This document shows, piece by piece, positions 55,036 through 64,000 of a stretch of DNA of 64,000 bases. Made by a program: the position numbers and the translations under genes. Numbering within the stretch: position 1 is the first letter of the stretch; each line of letters opens with the position of its first letter. Location: contig CP011020.1 in the NCBI GenBank assembly GCA_001023535.1, positions 2,741,734 through 2,805,733 of the forward strand. Reading direction: 5' to 3'. Origin of the DNA: Pseudomonas chlororaphis (lineage in GTDB: Bacteria > Pseudomonadota > Gammaproteobacteria > Pseudomonadales > Pseudomonadaceae). The notes under the pieces are model-generated. The model saw only the letters and a program-made list of their open reading frames with translations, made no database searches and was not told the DNA's origin.

Positions 55036-56664
55036 ATGCACCGCAGGAACCTGCTCAAGGCCTCCATGGCCTTTGCCGCCTACACCGGGCTGTCAGCCTC
55101 AGGGCTCATGGCCGCGCGCGCCTGGGCTGCTGATCAGACCGCCGACGGCGAAGCCCGTCCCTTCGATTTCGATTCACTGAAAGACCAGGCCCGCAAACTG
55201 GCCGCCAGCCGCTACGTCGACACCAAGCAAGTCTTGCCGCCGACCCTGGCGCAGATGTCGCCCTTGCAGTTCAACGCCATTCAGTACGACGCCAATCACT
55301 CCCTGTGGAATGAGCTGGAAGGTCGGCAACTGGACGCGCAGTTCTTCCACGTCGGCATGGGCTTCAAGCAGCCAGTGCGCATGTACAGCCTCGACCCGAA
55401 GACCCGCATGGCCCGTGAGGTGCACTTCCGCCCGGAGCTGTTCAACTACGAGAAAACCACGGTCAACACCTCGCAACTGACGGGTGACCTGGGCTTCGCC
55501 GGCTTTCGCGTGTTCAAGGCGCCAGAACTGGCCCGCCACGACATCGTGTCGTTCCTGGGGGCCAGTTATTTCCGCGCCGTCGATGCCAGCGGCCAGTACG
55601 GGCTGTCGGCTCGCGGCCTGGCCATCGACACCTACGCCAAGAAACGCGAGGAATTCCCGGACTTCACCAAGTTCTGGTTCGAAACCCCGGACAAGAACAG
55701 CACCCGCTTCGTGGTCTACGCCTTGCTCGACTCCCCCAGCGCCACCGGTGCCTATCGGTTCGACATCGATTGTCAACCGACCCGTGTGGTGATGGAAATC
55801 GATGCGCACATCAACGCCCGCACCGCCATCGAACAACTGGGTATCGCGCCGATGACCAGCATGTTCAGTTGCGGCACCGTCGAGCGGCGCATGTGCGACA
55901 CCATCCATCCGCAAATCCATGACTCCGACCGGCTGGCCATGTGGCGCGGCAACGGCGAGTGGGTCTGCCGTCCGTTGAACAACCCCGCCACCCTGCAATT
56001 CAACGCCTTTGCCGACAACAATCCGAAAGGTTTCGGCCTGGTACAGACCGACCATGACTTCGCCAGCTACCAGGACACCGTGGACTGGTACAGCAAGCGC
56101 CCGAGCCTGTGGGTCGAGCCGACGACGGCCTGGGGCGAGGGCTCGGTCGACCTGCTGGAAATTCCTACGACCGGCGAAACCCTGGATAACATCGTCGCGT
56201 TCTGGACACCGAAGAAACCGGTGGCCGCCGGCGACTCGCTGAACTACGGCTACAAACTCTACTGGAGCGCCCTGCCCCCGGTCAGCACGGACCTGGCCCA
56301 TGTCGATGCAACCCGTTCGGGCATGGGCGGCTTCATCGAAGGCTGGGCGCCGGGCGAACACTACCCGACCGTCTGGGCCCGCCGCTTCGCCGTGGACTTC
56401 AGCGGCGGCGGTCTCGACCAGTTGCCACCGGGCACTGGCATCGAACCGGTGGTGACCTGCTCCCATGGCGAGGTGAAGGATTTCAACGTACTGGTGCTGG
56501 ACGCGATCAAGGGCTACCGCATCACCTTCGACTGGTACCCGACCGACGACCGCGTCGACCCGGTGCAGATGCGCCTGTTCATCCGCACCAAGGACCGGAC
56601 CTTGAGCGAGACCTGGCTGTACCAGTACTTCCCGCCAGCGCCGGACAAGCGCAAGTATCCCTGA
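55036..56664 (+). CDS. opgD: Periplasmic glucan biosynthesis protein OpgD
   Basis: A 542-residue OpgD/MdoD protein that shapes osmoregulated periplasmic glucans. A Tat signal (twin Arg at 3-4, [15 protein letters not shown]) precedes the mature part, whose start [22 protein letters not shown] and [30 protein letters not shown] are highly typical of OpgG/OpgD. The Tat signal favours OpgD over OpgG. Start 55036 (AAAGG upstream) gives that signal; the longer ORF to 54907 has none. A terminator lies 135 bp downstream. Confidence 0.94.
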   Translation: MHRRNLLKASMAFAAYTGLSASGLMAARAWAADQTADGEARPFDFDSLKDQARKLAASRYVDTKQVLPPTLAQMSPLQFNAIQYDANHSLWNELEGRQLDAQFFHVGMGFKQPVRMYSLDPKTRMAREVHFRPELFNYEKTTVNTSQLTGDLGFAGFRVFKAPELARHDIVSFLGASYFRAVDASGQYGLSARGLAIDTYAKKREEFPDFTKFWFETPDKNSTRFVVYALLDSPSATGAYRFDIDCQPTRVVMEIDAHINARTAIEQLGIAPMTSMFSCGTVERRMCDTIHPQIHDSDRLAMWRGNGEWVCRPLNNPATLQFNAFADNNPKGFGLVQTDHDFASYQDTVDWYSKRPSLWVEPTTAWGEGSVDLLEIPTTGETLDNIVAFWTPKKPVAAGDSLNYGYKLYWSALPPVSTDLAHVDATRSGMGGFIEGWAPGEHYPTVWARRFAVDFSGGGLDQLPPGTGIEPVVTCSHGEVKDFNVLVLDAIKGYRITFDWYPTDDRVDPVQMRLFIRTKDRTLSETWLYQYFPPAPDKRKYP

Positions 56665-56688
56665 GCCCTGCTGCGTCAGGGATGACGC

Positions 56689-56765
56689 CTTCGCGAGCAA
56701 GCCCGCTCCCATAGATTACGTGTGAACAACCCGAATCCACTGTGGGAGCGAGCTTGCTCGCGAAG
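56689..56765. repeat. Inverted REP pair after opgD
   Basis: TTCGCGAGCAAGCCCGCTCCCA and GTGGGAGCGAGCTTGCTCGCGAA, about 30 bp apart. Confidence 0.85.
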
Positions 56766-56799
56766 ACGGCAGTACCAACACTCACGATTTCAGATAAGC

Positions 56800-56837
56800 A
56801 AAAAGCCCCGGCCAATGACGACCGGGGCTTTTTTGTT
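56800..56837. terminator. Bidirectional rho-independent terminator
   Basis: AAAAAGCCCCGG-CCAATGACGA-CCGGGGCTTTTTT, between the convergent opgD and OYE genes. Confidence 0.9.
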
Positions 56838-56848
56838 TTACCAAACAC

Positions 56849-57955
56849 TCAATCGCGCAAATCCGATTCATGAATCGGCTGGTCCCGATGCGTCGCCCGC
56901 TGGTACTGCGCCGGCCACACGGCCTTGCGCCCGCCCAGGTCATCGTCGGCGTGCAAGGCCCAGTACGGATCACGCAACAATTCGCGGGCCAGGAAGATGA
57001 TGTCTGCCTGGCAGGTCCGCAGGATGTGTTCGGCCTGGGCCGGTTCGGTGATCATGCCCACCGTACCGGTGGCGATTTCCGATTCCTTGCGCACCCGTTC
57101 GGCAAAGCGGGTCTGGTAGCCAGGGCCGGTGGGGATCTCGGCGTTGGCGGCGGTGCCACCCGAGGACACGTCGATCAGGTCCACCCCCAACGCCCTGAGG
57201 CGCCGTGCCAGCTCCACGGTTTCATCCGGGTTCCAGCCGTCCTCGACCCAGTCGGTGGCGGAAACGCGCACGAACACCGGCAGCTCTTCAGGCCAGACCG
57301 CCCGGACCGCTTCGGTGACTTGCAGCACCAGGCGGATGCGGTTTTCGAACGAACCGCCATATTGATCGCGGCGCTGATTGCTCAAGGGCGACAGGAATTG
57401 ATGCAGCAGGTAACCGTGGGCGGCGTGGACCTCGACCACCTTGAACCCGGCGGTGAGGGCGCGCTTGGCCGAATCGACGAACGCCTGGATCAGGCCGGCG
57501 ATCTGCCCCTCGTCCAACTGGACCGGCTGGGTGTGTTGTGGGTCGAAGGCGATCGGCGACGGACCGACCGGCACCCAGCCGCCATCCGCCGGCTTCACGC
57601 TGCCGTGGTTGCCCAGCCAGGGGCGCCAGGTACTGGCCTTGCGTCCGGCGTGGGCCAACTGGATACCCGGCACAGCCCCCTGGGCGGTGATGAAACGGGT
57701 AATGCGTTGCAGCGGTTCGATCTGTTCATCGTTCCACAGCCCCAGGTCCTGGGCGGTGATACGGCCGTCAGCCGTGACGGCGGTGGCTTCGGTGAACACC
57801 AGGCCGGCGCCACCAACGGCGCGGCTTCCCAGGTGGACCAAATGCCAGTCGTTGGCCAGGCCATCGACGCTCGAATATTGGCACATCGGTGAGACCGCGA
57901 TGCGATTGGGCAGGGTCAGTTGACGAAGGGTATAGGGTTCCAGCAGCAGACTCAT
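56849..57955 (-). CDS. Old Yellow Enzyme, XenA-like
   Basis: A 368-residue FMN-dependent ene-reductase (YqjM/XenA class). Cys25 (SPMCQYSS) that modulates flavin potential is where XenA has it; substrate-binding His pair in HAAHGYLLHQFLSP region; other conserved parts IQLAHAGRKAS, NQRRDQYGGSFENRIR and GTVGMITEP. It reduces activated C=C bonds, with NADPH likely. XenA of P. putida degrades nitroglycerin; that precise substrate range is not provable here. Confidence 0.92.
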   Translation of the reverse strand: MSLLLEPYTLRQLTLPNRIAVSPMCQYSSVDGLANDWHLVHLGSRAVGGAGLVFTEATAVTADGRITAQDLGLWNDEQIEPLQRITRFITAQGAVPGIQLAHAGRKASTWRPWLGNHGSVKPADGGWVPVGPSPIAFDPQHTQPVQLDEGQIAGLIQAFVDSAKRALTAGFKVVEVHAAHGYLLHQFLSPLSNQRRDQYGGSFENRIRLVLQVTEAVRAVWPEELPVFVRVSATDWVEDGWNPDETVELARRLRALGVDLIDVSSGGTAANAEIPTGPGYQTRFAERVRKESEIATGTVGMITEPAQAEHILRTCQADIIFLARELLRDPYWALHADDDLGGRKAVWPAQYQRATHRDQPIHESDLRD

Positions 57956-58141
57956 GGGGCACCTCTCGAATCAGTGGGCAGGCTCCAGGGTTCTGTTTGA
58001 ACAGTCGACGAGTGACAAAAGCGCAACACCCGCCCCCGCGGGCAACGAAAATCGACAAGACGTCACAAGGGCTATCAAGCAGTGCTTAGAGCCTAGTCGA
58101 CAACGTGGGATAAGGCAGGGTTCAGAATCTAAAACAAGCTA

Positions 58142-58278
58142 CTGTGGCGAGGGGAGTTATCCCCGCTGGGCTGCGCAGCAGCCCCAAAACCTGGCATCGA
58201 GGTGTACCTGGCATACCTCGTCAGCCAATTTGCGGCTGCTGTGCAGCCGAACGGGGATAAATCCCCTCGCCACAGGGA
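58142..58278. repeat. Inverted repeat pair, GTGGCGAGGGGATTT type
   Basis: TGTGGCGAGGGGAGTTATCC and inverted copy GGGATAAATCCCCTCGCCACA in the 349-bp gap between recJ and the OYE gene. Inner GGGCTGCGCAGCAGCCC adds another palindrome. The rest of the gap, 57956-58141, shows no gene. Confidence 0.82.
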
Positions 58279-58304
58279 GATCATCGCCTTGGGAATCTGT
58301 GTGT

Positions 58305-60014
58305 TTACCGCGGCTCGATATGAGCAATCATCAACTGCACGGTTTCCTGGCCGCGGAACTCGTTGAGGTCGAGCTTATAGGCCAGTTCCACCCAGCGCAC
58401 GGTAGGGTTGGGCCAGATCTCGCGGTCGATGCCAAAGGCGATGCCATCAAGCTTCACCGAGCCGCACTCGCTCTTGAGGACCACCTTCAAGTGCCGTTCG
58501 CCCACCACCCGCTGTTCCACCAACTGAAACACGCCGTGGAACATCGGCTCGGGGAAATGCTGGCCCCAGGGCCCGGCATGACGCAGCGCCCGGGCCAGTT
58601 CCAGGTGGAACTCCTCGACCGCCAACGTGCCGTCCGACAACAGCCGCCCGGTCAGGTCTTCGTCGCGCAGTTGCCTGCGCACTTCAGCGTCGAACGCCTC
58701 GGCAAACAACGGGAAATTCGCTTCCGGCAACGTCAGCCCCGCCGCCATGGCGTGGCCGCCGTACTTGCTGATCAGGGTCGGATGCTGCGCCGCCACCACG
58801 CTCAGCGCATCGCGAATGTGGAACCCCGGCACCGAGCGTCCCGAGCCCTTGAGTAAGCCGTCACCGGCGTCGGCAAAGGCGATGGTCGGTCGGAAATAGC
58901 GCTCTTTCATCCGCGAGGCGAGAATCCCGATCACCCCTTGGTGCCACTGCGGGTCGAACAGGCACAAGCCGAACGGCATCGACTCCACAGGCAGCTCCTT
59001 GAGCTGGGCCAGGGCTTCGCGCTGCATGCCTTGCTCGATGGATTTGCGGTCCTGGTTCATGCCATCCAGTTGCGCGGCCATTTCCCGCGCCAGGGCCGGG
59101 TCGTCGGTGAGCAGGCATTCAATGCCCAGGCTCATGTCATCCAGGCGCCCCGCCGCATTCAGGCGCGGCCCAAGGATAAACCCGAGGTCCGTGGAGGTGA
59201 TGCGCGAAGGGTCGCGCTTGGCCACTTCCAGGATGGCCTTGATGCCTGGGCGGGCGCGCCCGGCACGAATCCGCTCCAGCCCCTGGTGCACCAGGATGCG
59301 GTTGTTGGCGTCCAGGGGCACCACGTCGGCGACGCTGCCCAGGGCCACCAGGTCGAGCAACTCGCCAATGTTCGGTTGCGGCGTGCTGGCGTACCACCCC
59401 AGGCTGCGCAGGCGGGCCCGCAGCGCCATCAGCACGTAGAAGATCACCCCGACCCCGGCCAGCGCCTTGCTCGGAAACTCACAGCCAGGCTGGTTCGGGT
59501 TGACGATGGCATCGGCCGCCGGCAGTTCGAGGCCCGGCAAGTGGTGGTCGGTGACCAGCACCTTGAGCCCCGCGGCCTTCGCCGCCGCCACGCCTTCCAC
59601 GCTGGAAATCCCGTTGTCGACGGTGATCAGCAACTGCGGCTCGCGAGCCAGCGCGACTTCGACGATTTCCGGGGTCAGGCCATAGCCATACTCGAAGCGG
59701 TTGGGCACCAGGTAGTCGACATGGGCCGCACCAAGCAGGCGCAGCCCCAGCATGCCGACGGTGCTGGCGGTCGCGCCATCGGCGTCGAAGTCGCCGACGA
59801 TCAGGATCCGCTGGCGCTGCTCCAGCGCCACCACCAACAGGTCAACCGCCGCGTCGATGCCCTTGAGCTGCTGGAACGGAATCAGGCGCGCCAGGCTCTT
59901 GTCCAGCTCGGCCTCGGACTGCACGCCACGGGCGGCGTACAGGCGAGTCAACAAGGGCGGCAGGTCCCCCAGAAACGGCAGGGTGTCGGGTAGCTGGCGG
60001 GGTTCTATGCGCAT
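58305..60014 (-). CDS. recJ: Single-strand exonuclease RecJ
   Basis: A 569-residue 5'-to-3' exonuclease. DHH-family metal motifs: ILIVGDFDADGATA (I), LITVDNGISS (II), LVTDHHLPG (III), FILGPRLNAAGRLDDM (IV-V) and the DHHA1 KYGGHAMAAGL region. Acts in recombination (RecF pathway) and mismatch repair. yaeQ lies 75 bp upstream on the same strand. Confidence 0.95.
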   Translation of the reverse strand: MRIEPRQLPDTLPFLGDLPPLLTRLYAARGVQSEAELDKSLARLIPFQQLKGIDAAVDLLVVALEQRQRILIVGDFDADGATASTVGMLGLRLLGAAHVDYLVPNRFEYGYGLTPEIVEVALAREPQLLITVDNGISSVEGVAAAKAAGLKVLVTDHHLPGLELPAADAIVNPNQPGCEFPSKALAGVGVIFYVLMALRARLRSLGWYASTPQPNIGELLDLVALGSVADVVPLDANNRILVHQGLERIRAGRARPGIKAILEVAKRDPSRITSTDLGFILGPRLNAAGRLDDMSLGIECLLTDDPALAREMAAQLDGMNQDRKSIEQGMQREALAQLKELPVESMPFGLCLFDPQWHQGVIGILASRMKERYFRPTIAFADAGDGLLKGSGRSVPGFHIRDALSVVAAQHPTLISKYGGHAMAAGLTLPEANFPLFAEAFDAEVRRQLRDEDLTGRLLSDGTLAVEEFHLELARALRHAGPWGQHFPEPMFHGVFQLVEQRVVGERHLKVVLKSECGSVKLDGIAFGIDREIWPNPTVRWVELAYKLDLNEFRGQETVQLMIAHIEPR

Positions 60015-60089
60015 GGAGTGACGGACATTTCTCTATAAAGCTGTGGAATTTTGATGACTTGTGGCGAGGGAGCTTGATGCCGTGGTGGC

Positions 60090-60632
60090 TCAACCACGCT
60101 CGCCCAGCAACCATTGCAACTGGACTTCATGCTGACCGCGGTCATCGGTCACGAACACCGTGCCCTCGCTTATCATCACGTCCCACTTGATCACCCGGGG
60201 CATGTCCTGGGCCAGGGTTTCGAGCACTTCTTGGGGCACCGCGGCGATGTTGACGTTCTTCAGGTTCTTGATCGCCGGAATCACCTTGCCTTCCCAGACG
60301 CGCAAGCTGCCGTAGGCCAGCAGGCTGGTGCGCTCGGTGCGGCGCGAGCACCAGGTCAGGCGATCGGCATCGGGCTGACCGACTTCGATCCAGTGCAGCA
60401 CACGGTCATCCAGGCTTTTTTCCCACAACGCTGGCTCATCGACATCCGACAGACCACGTCCAAAAGACAGCAGCTCGTTGTACCAGAGCGCGTAGGCCAG
60501 CAGACGCACGGTCATGCGTTCCTCGGTCTCCGAAGGGTGGCGGGCGATGGTCTGCTTCACGTTCTCGTAGACATTACGGTCGAGGTCGGTGAGGTTCAGT
60601 TCAAACTTGTAGGTCGTGGACGGCTGGGCCAT
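60090..60632 (-). CDS. yaeQ: YaeQ-family protein
   Basis: A 180-residue protein of the YaeQ family. Typical: TYKFELNLTDLDRNVYENVKQTIARHPSETEERMTVRLLAYALWYNELLSFGRGLSDVDEPALW, then IEVGQPDADRL. Structures of the family show a PD-(D/E)xK nuclease-like fold; biological role unknown. Its neighbour recJ is probably in the same transcript. Confidence 0.92.
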   Translation of the reverse strand: MAQPSTTYKFELNLTDLDRNVYENVKQTIARHPSETEERMTVRLLAYALWYNELLSFGRGLSDVDEPALWEKSLDDRVLHWIEVGQPDADRLTWCSRRTERTSLLAYGSLRVWEGKVIPAIKNLKNVNIAAVPQEVLETLAQDMPRVIKWDVMISEGTVFVTDDRGQHEVQLQWLLGERG

Positions 60633-60779
60633 GAACAGGGCTTCTTGATACGGGGAAAGGCGGCAAGTCTAACCGATGACGCGGGCAATCCACGAATTGC
60701 CGACCATCAACCTGCGGCGACTGACCCTGGCCTATGATAAAACGCTCTATTCGTTCTGCCTTGTCCTACAGGATCCGCC

Positions 60780-61979
60780 ATGTCGCTCACTGCCAAACCC
60801 CTTGCCGGCGTCAAAGTCATCGAACTGGGCACCCTGATCGCCGGGCCCTTCGCTTCGCGAATCTGCGGTGAATTCGGCGCCGAGGTGATCAAGGTCGAAT
60901 CGCCGGATGGCGGCGATCCGCTGCGCAAGTGGCGCAAGCTGTATGAAGGCACGTCCCTGTGGTGGTTCGTCCAGGCGCGCAACAAGCAATCCCTGACCCT
61001 GAACCTGAAACACCCCGAAGGCCTGCAGATCCTGAAAAAACTGATCGGCGAAGCCGACATCCTGATCGAGAACTTCCGGCCCGGCGTGCTGGAAAAACTC
61101 GGCCTGGGCTGGGACGTCCTGCACGCGCTCAACCCCAGGCTGGTGATGGTGCGGCTGTCGGGTTTCGGCCAGACCGGGCCGATGAAAGACCAGCCAGGGT
61201 TTGGCGCGGTGGGTGAATCCATGGGAGGCCTGCGCTACATCACCGGCTTCGAAGACCGTCCGCCCGTGCGCACCGGGATTTCCATCGGCGACTCCATCGC
61301 CGCACTCTGGGGCGTGATCGGCGCGCTCATGGCCCTGCGCCACCGCGAAGTCAACGGCGGCACCGGCCAGGTGGTGGACGTGGCGTTGTACGAGGCGATC
61401 TTCGCCATGATGGAAAGCATGGTGCCGGAGTTCGACGTGTTCGGTTTCATCCGTGAGCGCACCGGCAATATCATGCCCGGCATCACACCGTCGTCGATCC
61501 ACACCAGCGCCGACGGCAAGCACGTGCAGATCGGCGCCAACGGTGACGCGATCTTCAAGCGCTTCATGCAGCTCATCGGTCGCGACGACCTGGCCAATGA
61601 CCCGCAACTGGCCAGCAACGATGGCCGTGACGCCCGCCGTGACGAGTTGTATGGCGTCATCGACCGCTGGGTCAATTCACTGCCCCTCGATGTCGTCATC
61701 GAACAGTTGAACCAGGCCGGCGTGCCGGCCAGCCGGATATTCAGCGCCGAGGACATGTTCAACGACCCGCAATTCCTCGCCCGGGAAATGTTCCTGCAGG
61801 CCAAGTTGCCAGACGGCAAGGGGTTCAAGATGCCCGGTATCGTCCCGAAACTGTCGGACACGCCGGGCACTTGCGACTGGGTCGGGCCGACGTTGGGGGA
61901 ACACAACGCACAAGTGCTCGGCGAGCTTGGCTACGATGCACAGCAGATCGCCAAGCTGCGCACCGACGGCGCTATTTGA
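60780..61979 (+). CDS. CaiB/BaiF-family class III CoA transferase
   Basis: A 399-residue family III CoA transferase. Starts LAGVKVIELGTLIAGPFASRICGEFGAEVIKVESPDGGD; family blocks NKQSLTLNLKHPEGL, DILIENFRPGVLEKLGL, VRLSGFGQTGP, GESMGGLRYITG and GQVVDVALYEAIF. The catalytic Asp likely lies in the ARNKQS-to-GLRY region. Substrate acid (succinyl-, formyl- or other) is not readable, and there is no neighbour acyl-CoA enzyme to help. AGGA precedes the ATG by about 6 nt. Confidence 0.9.
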   Translation: MSLTAKPLAGVKVIELGTLIAGPFASRICGEFGAEVIKVESPDGGDPLRKWRKLYEGTSLWWFVQARNKQSLTLNLKHPEGLQILKKLIGEADILIENFRPGVLEKLGLGWDVLHALNPRLVMVRLSGFGQTGPMKDQPGFGAVGESMGGLRYITGFEDRPPVRTGISIGDSIAALWGVIGALMALRHREVNGGTGQVVDVALYEAIFAMMESMVPEFDVFGFIRERTGNIMPGITPSSIHTSADGKHVQIGANGDAIFKRFMQLIGRDDLANDPQLASNDGRDARRDELYGVIDRWVNSLPLDVVIEQLNQAGVPASRIFSAEDMFNDPQFLAREMFLQAKLPDGKGFKMPGIVPKLSDTPGTCDWVGPTLGEHNAQVLGELGYDAQQIAKLRTDGAI

Positions 61980-62011
61980 CACACCACAGCGGGCCGTCAC
62001 TGAAGATCAAG

Positions 62012-62036
62012 TTGTGGGAGCAAGCTTGCTCCCACA
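62012..62036. repeat. Single REP hairpin after the CoA transferase
   Basis: TTGTGGGAGCAAGCTTGCTCCCACAA is one self-complementary unit, 35 bp after the stop codon. Confidence 0.8.
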
Positions 62037-62066
62037 AAGGTTGCGCGCTAAAACACAAACGCCAGG

Positions 62067-62107
62067 CAAAAAGAAACCCCGAGCAGTGGGGAGACAACTC
62101 GGGGTTA
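62067..62107 (-). terminator. Rho-independent terminator (minus strand) after the DUF3509 gene
   Basis: On the minus strand AACCCCGAG and CTCGGGGTT form a stem followed by TCTTTTT. It lies 115 bp past the stop of the DUF3509 gene at 62222. Confidence 0.75.
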
Positions 62108-62221
62108 AACGTAACCATTCATGGTTAGTACAACAAGCGACGAGCACCGGAGCACAATGCTCGCTCTTGTTGGTAAAAGGTCTGACTCACCAAAGCGTAG
62201 GAAGGTTCCCACGAACTCGGG

Positions 62222-62509
62222 TCAATTCGGGGCAACCATGACCTTGTCGCCCGCCAGGTTACGCAGCGCCGCTATCACACAGGGCTCCAGGCGCCCCTCG
62301 GCAATCAGTACATCGCGGTGCAGGCCGTCGACCACGTCCGTCAGCTGACGCTTGTCGGTCAATTGGGCTTGGTTGAACACTCGTTCGACCATAATGGCCC
62401 CGGAGGCATTCTTCAGCGTCACCAGGCATTCGCCCTTGGCGCCAGAGGGAGTCAGCGAGACCTGATACGGGCTCAAAGCCTCACCCAGCAATAGGCTGAT
62501 ACTTTCCAT
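62222..62509 (-). CDS. DUF3509 domain protein
   Basis: A 95-residue Pseudomonas-type small protein (DUF3509): MESISLLLGEALSPYQVSLTPSG, then VTLKNASGAIMVERVFNQAQLTDKRQLTDVVDGLHRDVLIAEG. Soluble; unknown role. AAGGGTGA lies just upstream of ATG 62509, chosen over a longer ORF to 62650 whose extension does not resemble the family. Confidence 0.88.
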   Translation of the reverse strand: MESISLLLGEALSPYQVSLTPSGAKGECLVTLKNASGAIMVERVFNQAQLTDKRQLTDVVDGLHRDVLIAEGRLEPCVIAALRNLAGDKVMVAPN

Positions 62510-62683
62510 TCGCTCACCCTTCAATAGTCCGAAAACAACTGCGTGTACCCAGTAAATGACCGTGGGCCGCAACAGAAAGTTCGCCAGCGCAGCGAGGCGG
62601 CACACCTGGGCCTCGTTCAACCGAGCATGCGCGTGCAATGTGACAGGCAAACAACAGGCCGGCGCATCGCGAACGCTGCGGGA

Positions 62684-64000
62684 TCAGGCCAGCAAGCCAT
62701 CGGAACGACACCACCGGCGCCCTGCGTCCTTCCAGCCGCCCAGCAGCCCGCGCAACTGCCCATCGGCCCCGTAGAACGGCACCGACCAATGGTAGATATT
62801 GCGCAAACCGCCATTGAACAGCAGTTGCCGGTCGGCAAATCGGGATTGTCCGGTGCGCAACTGCTCCATCATTTCGCCATGCAGCTGTTCGGCGGTGGCC
62901 GGGGGGAAAACGCTGGAATCCGTCAATCGCGTGCCCCGCAGCTTTTCGAAACGCGTCGCCAACAGGTCTTCGTAACTTTTGTTGCACATGATCAGGCGCC
63001 CTTCCAGGTCGCGGATGAAGATCGGATCGGGAATCGCGTCCATCAAGGCCCGCTGCAACATCAACTGGTCCTTGAGCACGGCCTCGGCCTGGAGGCGCTG
63101 ATCGATCTGGATCTGCAGGCGACGGTTCCACAGCACGGACAACAGGCCGAACAGCGCGACCGTGATCACGCACCAGTACCCCCACGTCGACACGCGCTGC
63201 CACAGCGAAGGCGCAGGGCTGGGGAGCGTGCCCGTCAGCCACTTGGCACGCAGTGCGCGCATGTCCTCGGCCGGAAACCCTTCCAGCGCCTTGTTCAGGA
63301 TCCCCAGCAAGGGGGTGAGGTCCTGGCGCACCGCCAGGTAGTCCGGTTCCCAGCGCCCCTCAAGGCTGGCGCCGACCTGCAACTGCCCCGCCGGGTAGAG
63401 GTGCACGCTGGTTTCGTTCTCGATGGTGGCGAAGGCCTCCCGGCTTTCCACCAACGCCCGCGCCTCCCCATACGTCTTGACCGTGCGCAACTCGATGGTC
63501 GGGTAGTCGCGCCGGATCTCCGCCTCCAGGGCATGCCGGGCGGGCAACGCCAGGACCTTGCCCTTGAGCTGCTCCAGCGAATGGAGCACCGTCTCCCCGG
63601 CCCGGCCGACCAATACCCAGCCGAAGCCGCCAAATGCATGGCTGAAATGGAGGAAGTCCCGGCGTTCGTCATTCATCGCCAGATTAGCGGTCATGTCCGC
63701 CTCGCCATTCTCCAGCATGGTCAATAACTGGCCAGGGGAAAACGACTCCCGGTGCACGAACTCAAGGCCGGTCATCAGCGCAATGCGCTGGAGAATGTCG
63801 TGGTTCAAGCCGTCCCACTGCCCCAGCTCATTCTTGAACAGGTACAGCGGAAACTGCATCGAGGCCACCACGACCCGCGGGTTTTCCCTGATCCACTTCA
63901 ATTCCCGGGCATCCAGTACCAGCCGTTCGCCAGGGTTGAGCGGTGGCGCCTGGACGGTGGCCAACGGCGTCGCCCCGCCCCACGGCGCCCAGTACATCAA
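62684..64000 (-). CDS. Truncated sensor: substrate-binding domain, TM and PAS (start beyond window, no kinase)
   Basis: A partial gene of at least 438 residues. The start codon and probably the signal peptide lie beyond base 64000. A periplasmic SBP_bac_3 domain (RVVVASMQFPLYLFKNELGQWDGLNHDI; GEADMTANLAMNDERRDFLHFS) is followed by a TM helix (YWCVITVALFGLLSVLW), then a PAS domain (LMDAIPDPIFIRDLEGRLIMCNKSYEDLLA; HWSVPFYGADGQLRGLLGGW). BvgS/EvgS-like proteins continue there into a histidine kinase; this one stops 15 residues after GGW in an atypical tail (KDAGRRWCRSDGLLA). It is either truncated by deletion or a stand-alone sensor. Confidence 0.85.
   Translation of the reverse strand: MMYWAPWGGATPLATVQAPPLNPGERLVLDARELKWIRENPRVVVASMQFPLYLFKNELGQWDGLNHDILQRIALMTGLEFVHRESFSPGQLLTMLENGEADMTANLAMNDERRDFLHFSHAFGGFGWVLVGRAGETVLHSLEQLKGKVLALPARHALEAEIRRDYPTIELRTVKTYGEARALVESREAFATIENETSVHLYPAGQLQVGASLEGRWEPDYLAVRQDLTPLLGILNKALEGFPAEDMRALRAKWLTGTLPSPAPSLWQRVSTWGYWCVITVALFGLLSVLWNRRLQIQIDQRLQAEAVLKDQLMLQRALMDAIPDPIFIRDLEGRLIMCNKSYEDLLATRFEKLRGTRLTDSSVFPPATAEQLHGEMMEQLRTGQSRFADRQLLFNGGLRNIYHWSVPFYGADGQLRGLLGGWKDAGRRWCRSDGLLA

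Noticed and set aside
55174..56712. 512-codon minus-strand ORF opposite opgD
   Set aside because: Shadow of opgD, which carries a Tat signal and family motifs on the plus strand.
62514..63242. 242-codon minus-strand ORF overlapping the end of the sensor gene, as a possible frameshifted continuation into a kinase domain
   Set aside because: Its sequence past 62684 shows no histidine-kinase H, N or G boxes and is Arg/Ala/Gly-rich, so a simple frameshift does not restore a kinase.

Overview
The window reads as a chromosomal segment of a fluorescent Pseudomonas (P. fluorescens group). The basis is the high-GC coding sequence, complete dapD, plsB, adk, ppc, lysS, prfB and recJ genes, a full wsp surface-sensing operon, a MexJK-MexL-type efflux locus, and dozens of pseudomonad-style REP palindromes between genes. 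From memory, the order plsB, efflux operon and repressor, rsmJ, tsaB, adk, ppc, OmpA-like lipoprotein, lysS, prfB, wspRFEDCBA follows the P. aeruginosa PAO1 region around PA3673 to PA3708. No alignment was run.

Layout. 1-1388: a small accessory patch with a HigB/HigA toxin-antitoxin pair and decayed coding remnants. 1389-10364: Na+/H+ antiporter, ArsC-like protein, dapD, csdA-csdE (sulfur mobilisation), tcdA, dapE-rlmA, a small conserved protein and a cold-shock protein. 10604-19963: plsB, three small envelope or unknown proteins, then mexK-mexJ and the divergent repressor mexL with a palindromic operator between them. 19990-20425: a tandem REP array with a 134-bp period. 20437-29205: rsmJ, an internally duplicated unknown protein, an extensin-like M15-fold protein, a PEP mutase-like enzyme, DUF72, tsaB, adk and ppc. 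29399-35576: lipoproteins including an OmpA-family protein, an alpha/beta hydrolase, a QEGLA-motif (DUF1704) protein with an HExxxH site, and a TetR regulator. 35678-38386: lysS and prfB, the latter with a programmed +1 frameshift. 38668-47071: wspABCDEFR on the minus strand, transcribed from wspA at the right; six genes overlap by 1-4 nt. 47219-53773: DUF533 protein and a YdcSTUV-W putrescine uptake and aminobutyraldehyde oxidation cluster. 53880-54671: a second toxin-antitoxin pair (ribbon-helix-helix plus ParE/RelE) under a 31-bp palindrome, and a small ORF. 55036-64000: opgD, an Old Yellow Enzyme, recJ, yaeQ, a class III CoA transferase, a DUF3509 protein, and a sensor protein cut by the right edge that ends after its PAS domain without a kinase.

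How the genes work together. DapD and DapE are two steps of the succinylase lysine/diaminopimelate pathway. CsdA, CsdE and TcdA (CsdL) form a known sulfur-transfer and t6A-cyclisation set. The Wsp genes make one chemosensory pathway ending in the diguanylate cyclase WspR, which controls biofilm formation. The Ydc cluster imports putrescine and supplies the dehydrogenase for its aldehyde product. Most intergenic gaps of 80-450 bp hold REP palindromes of two sequence families, usually as inverted pairs. No rRNA, tRNA, insertion sequence or CRISPR array was seen.
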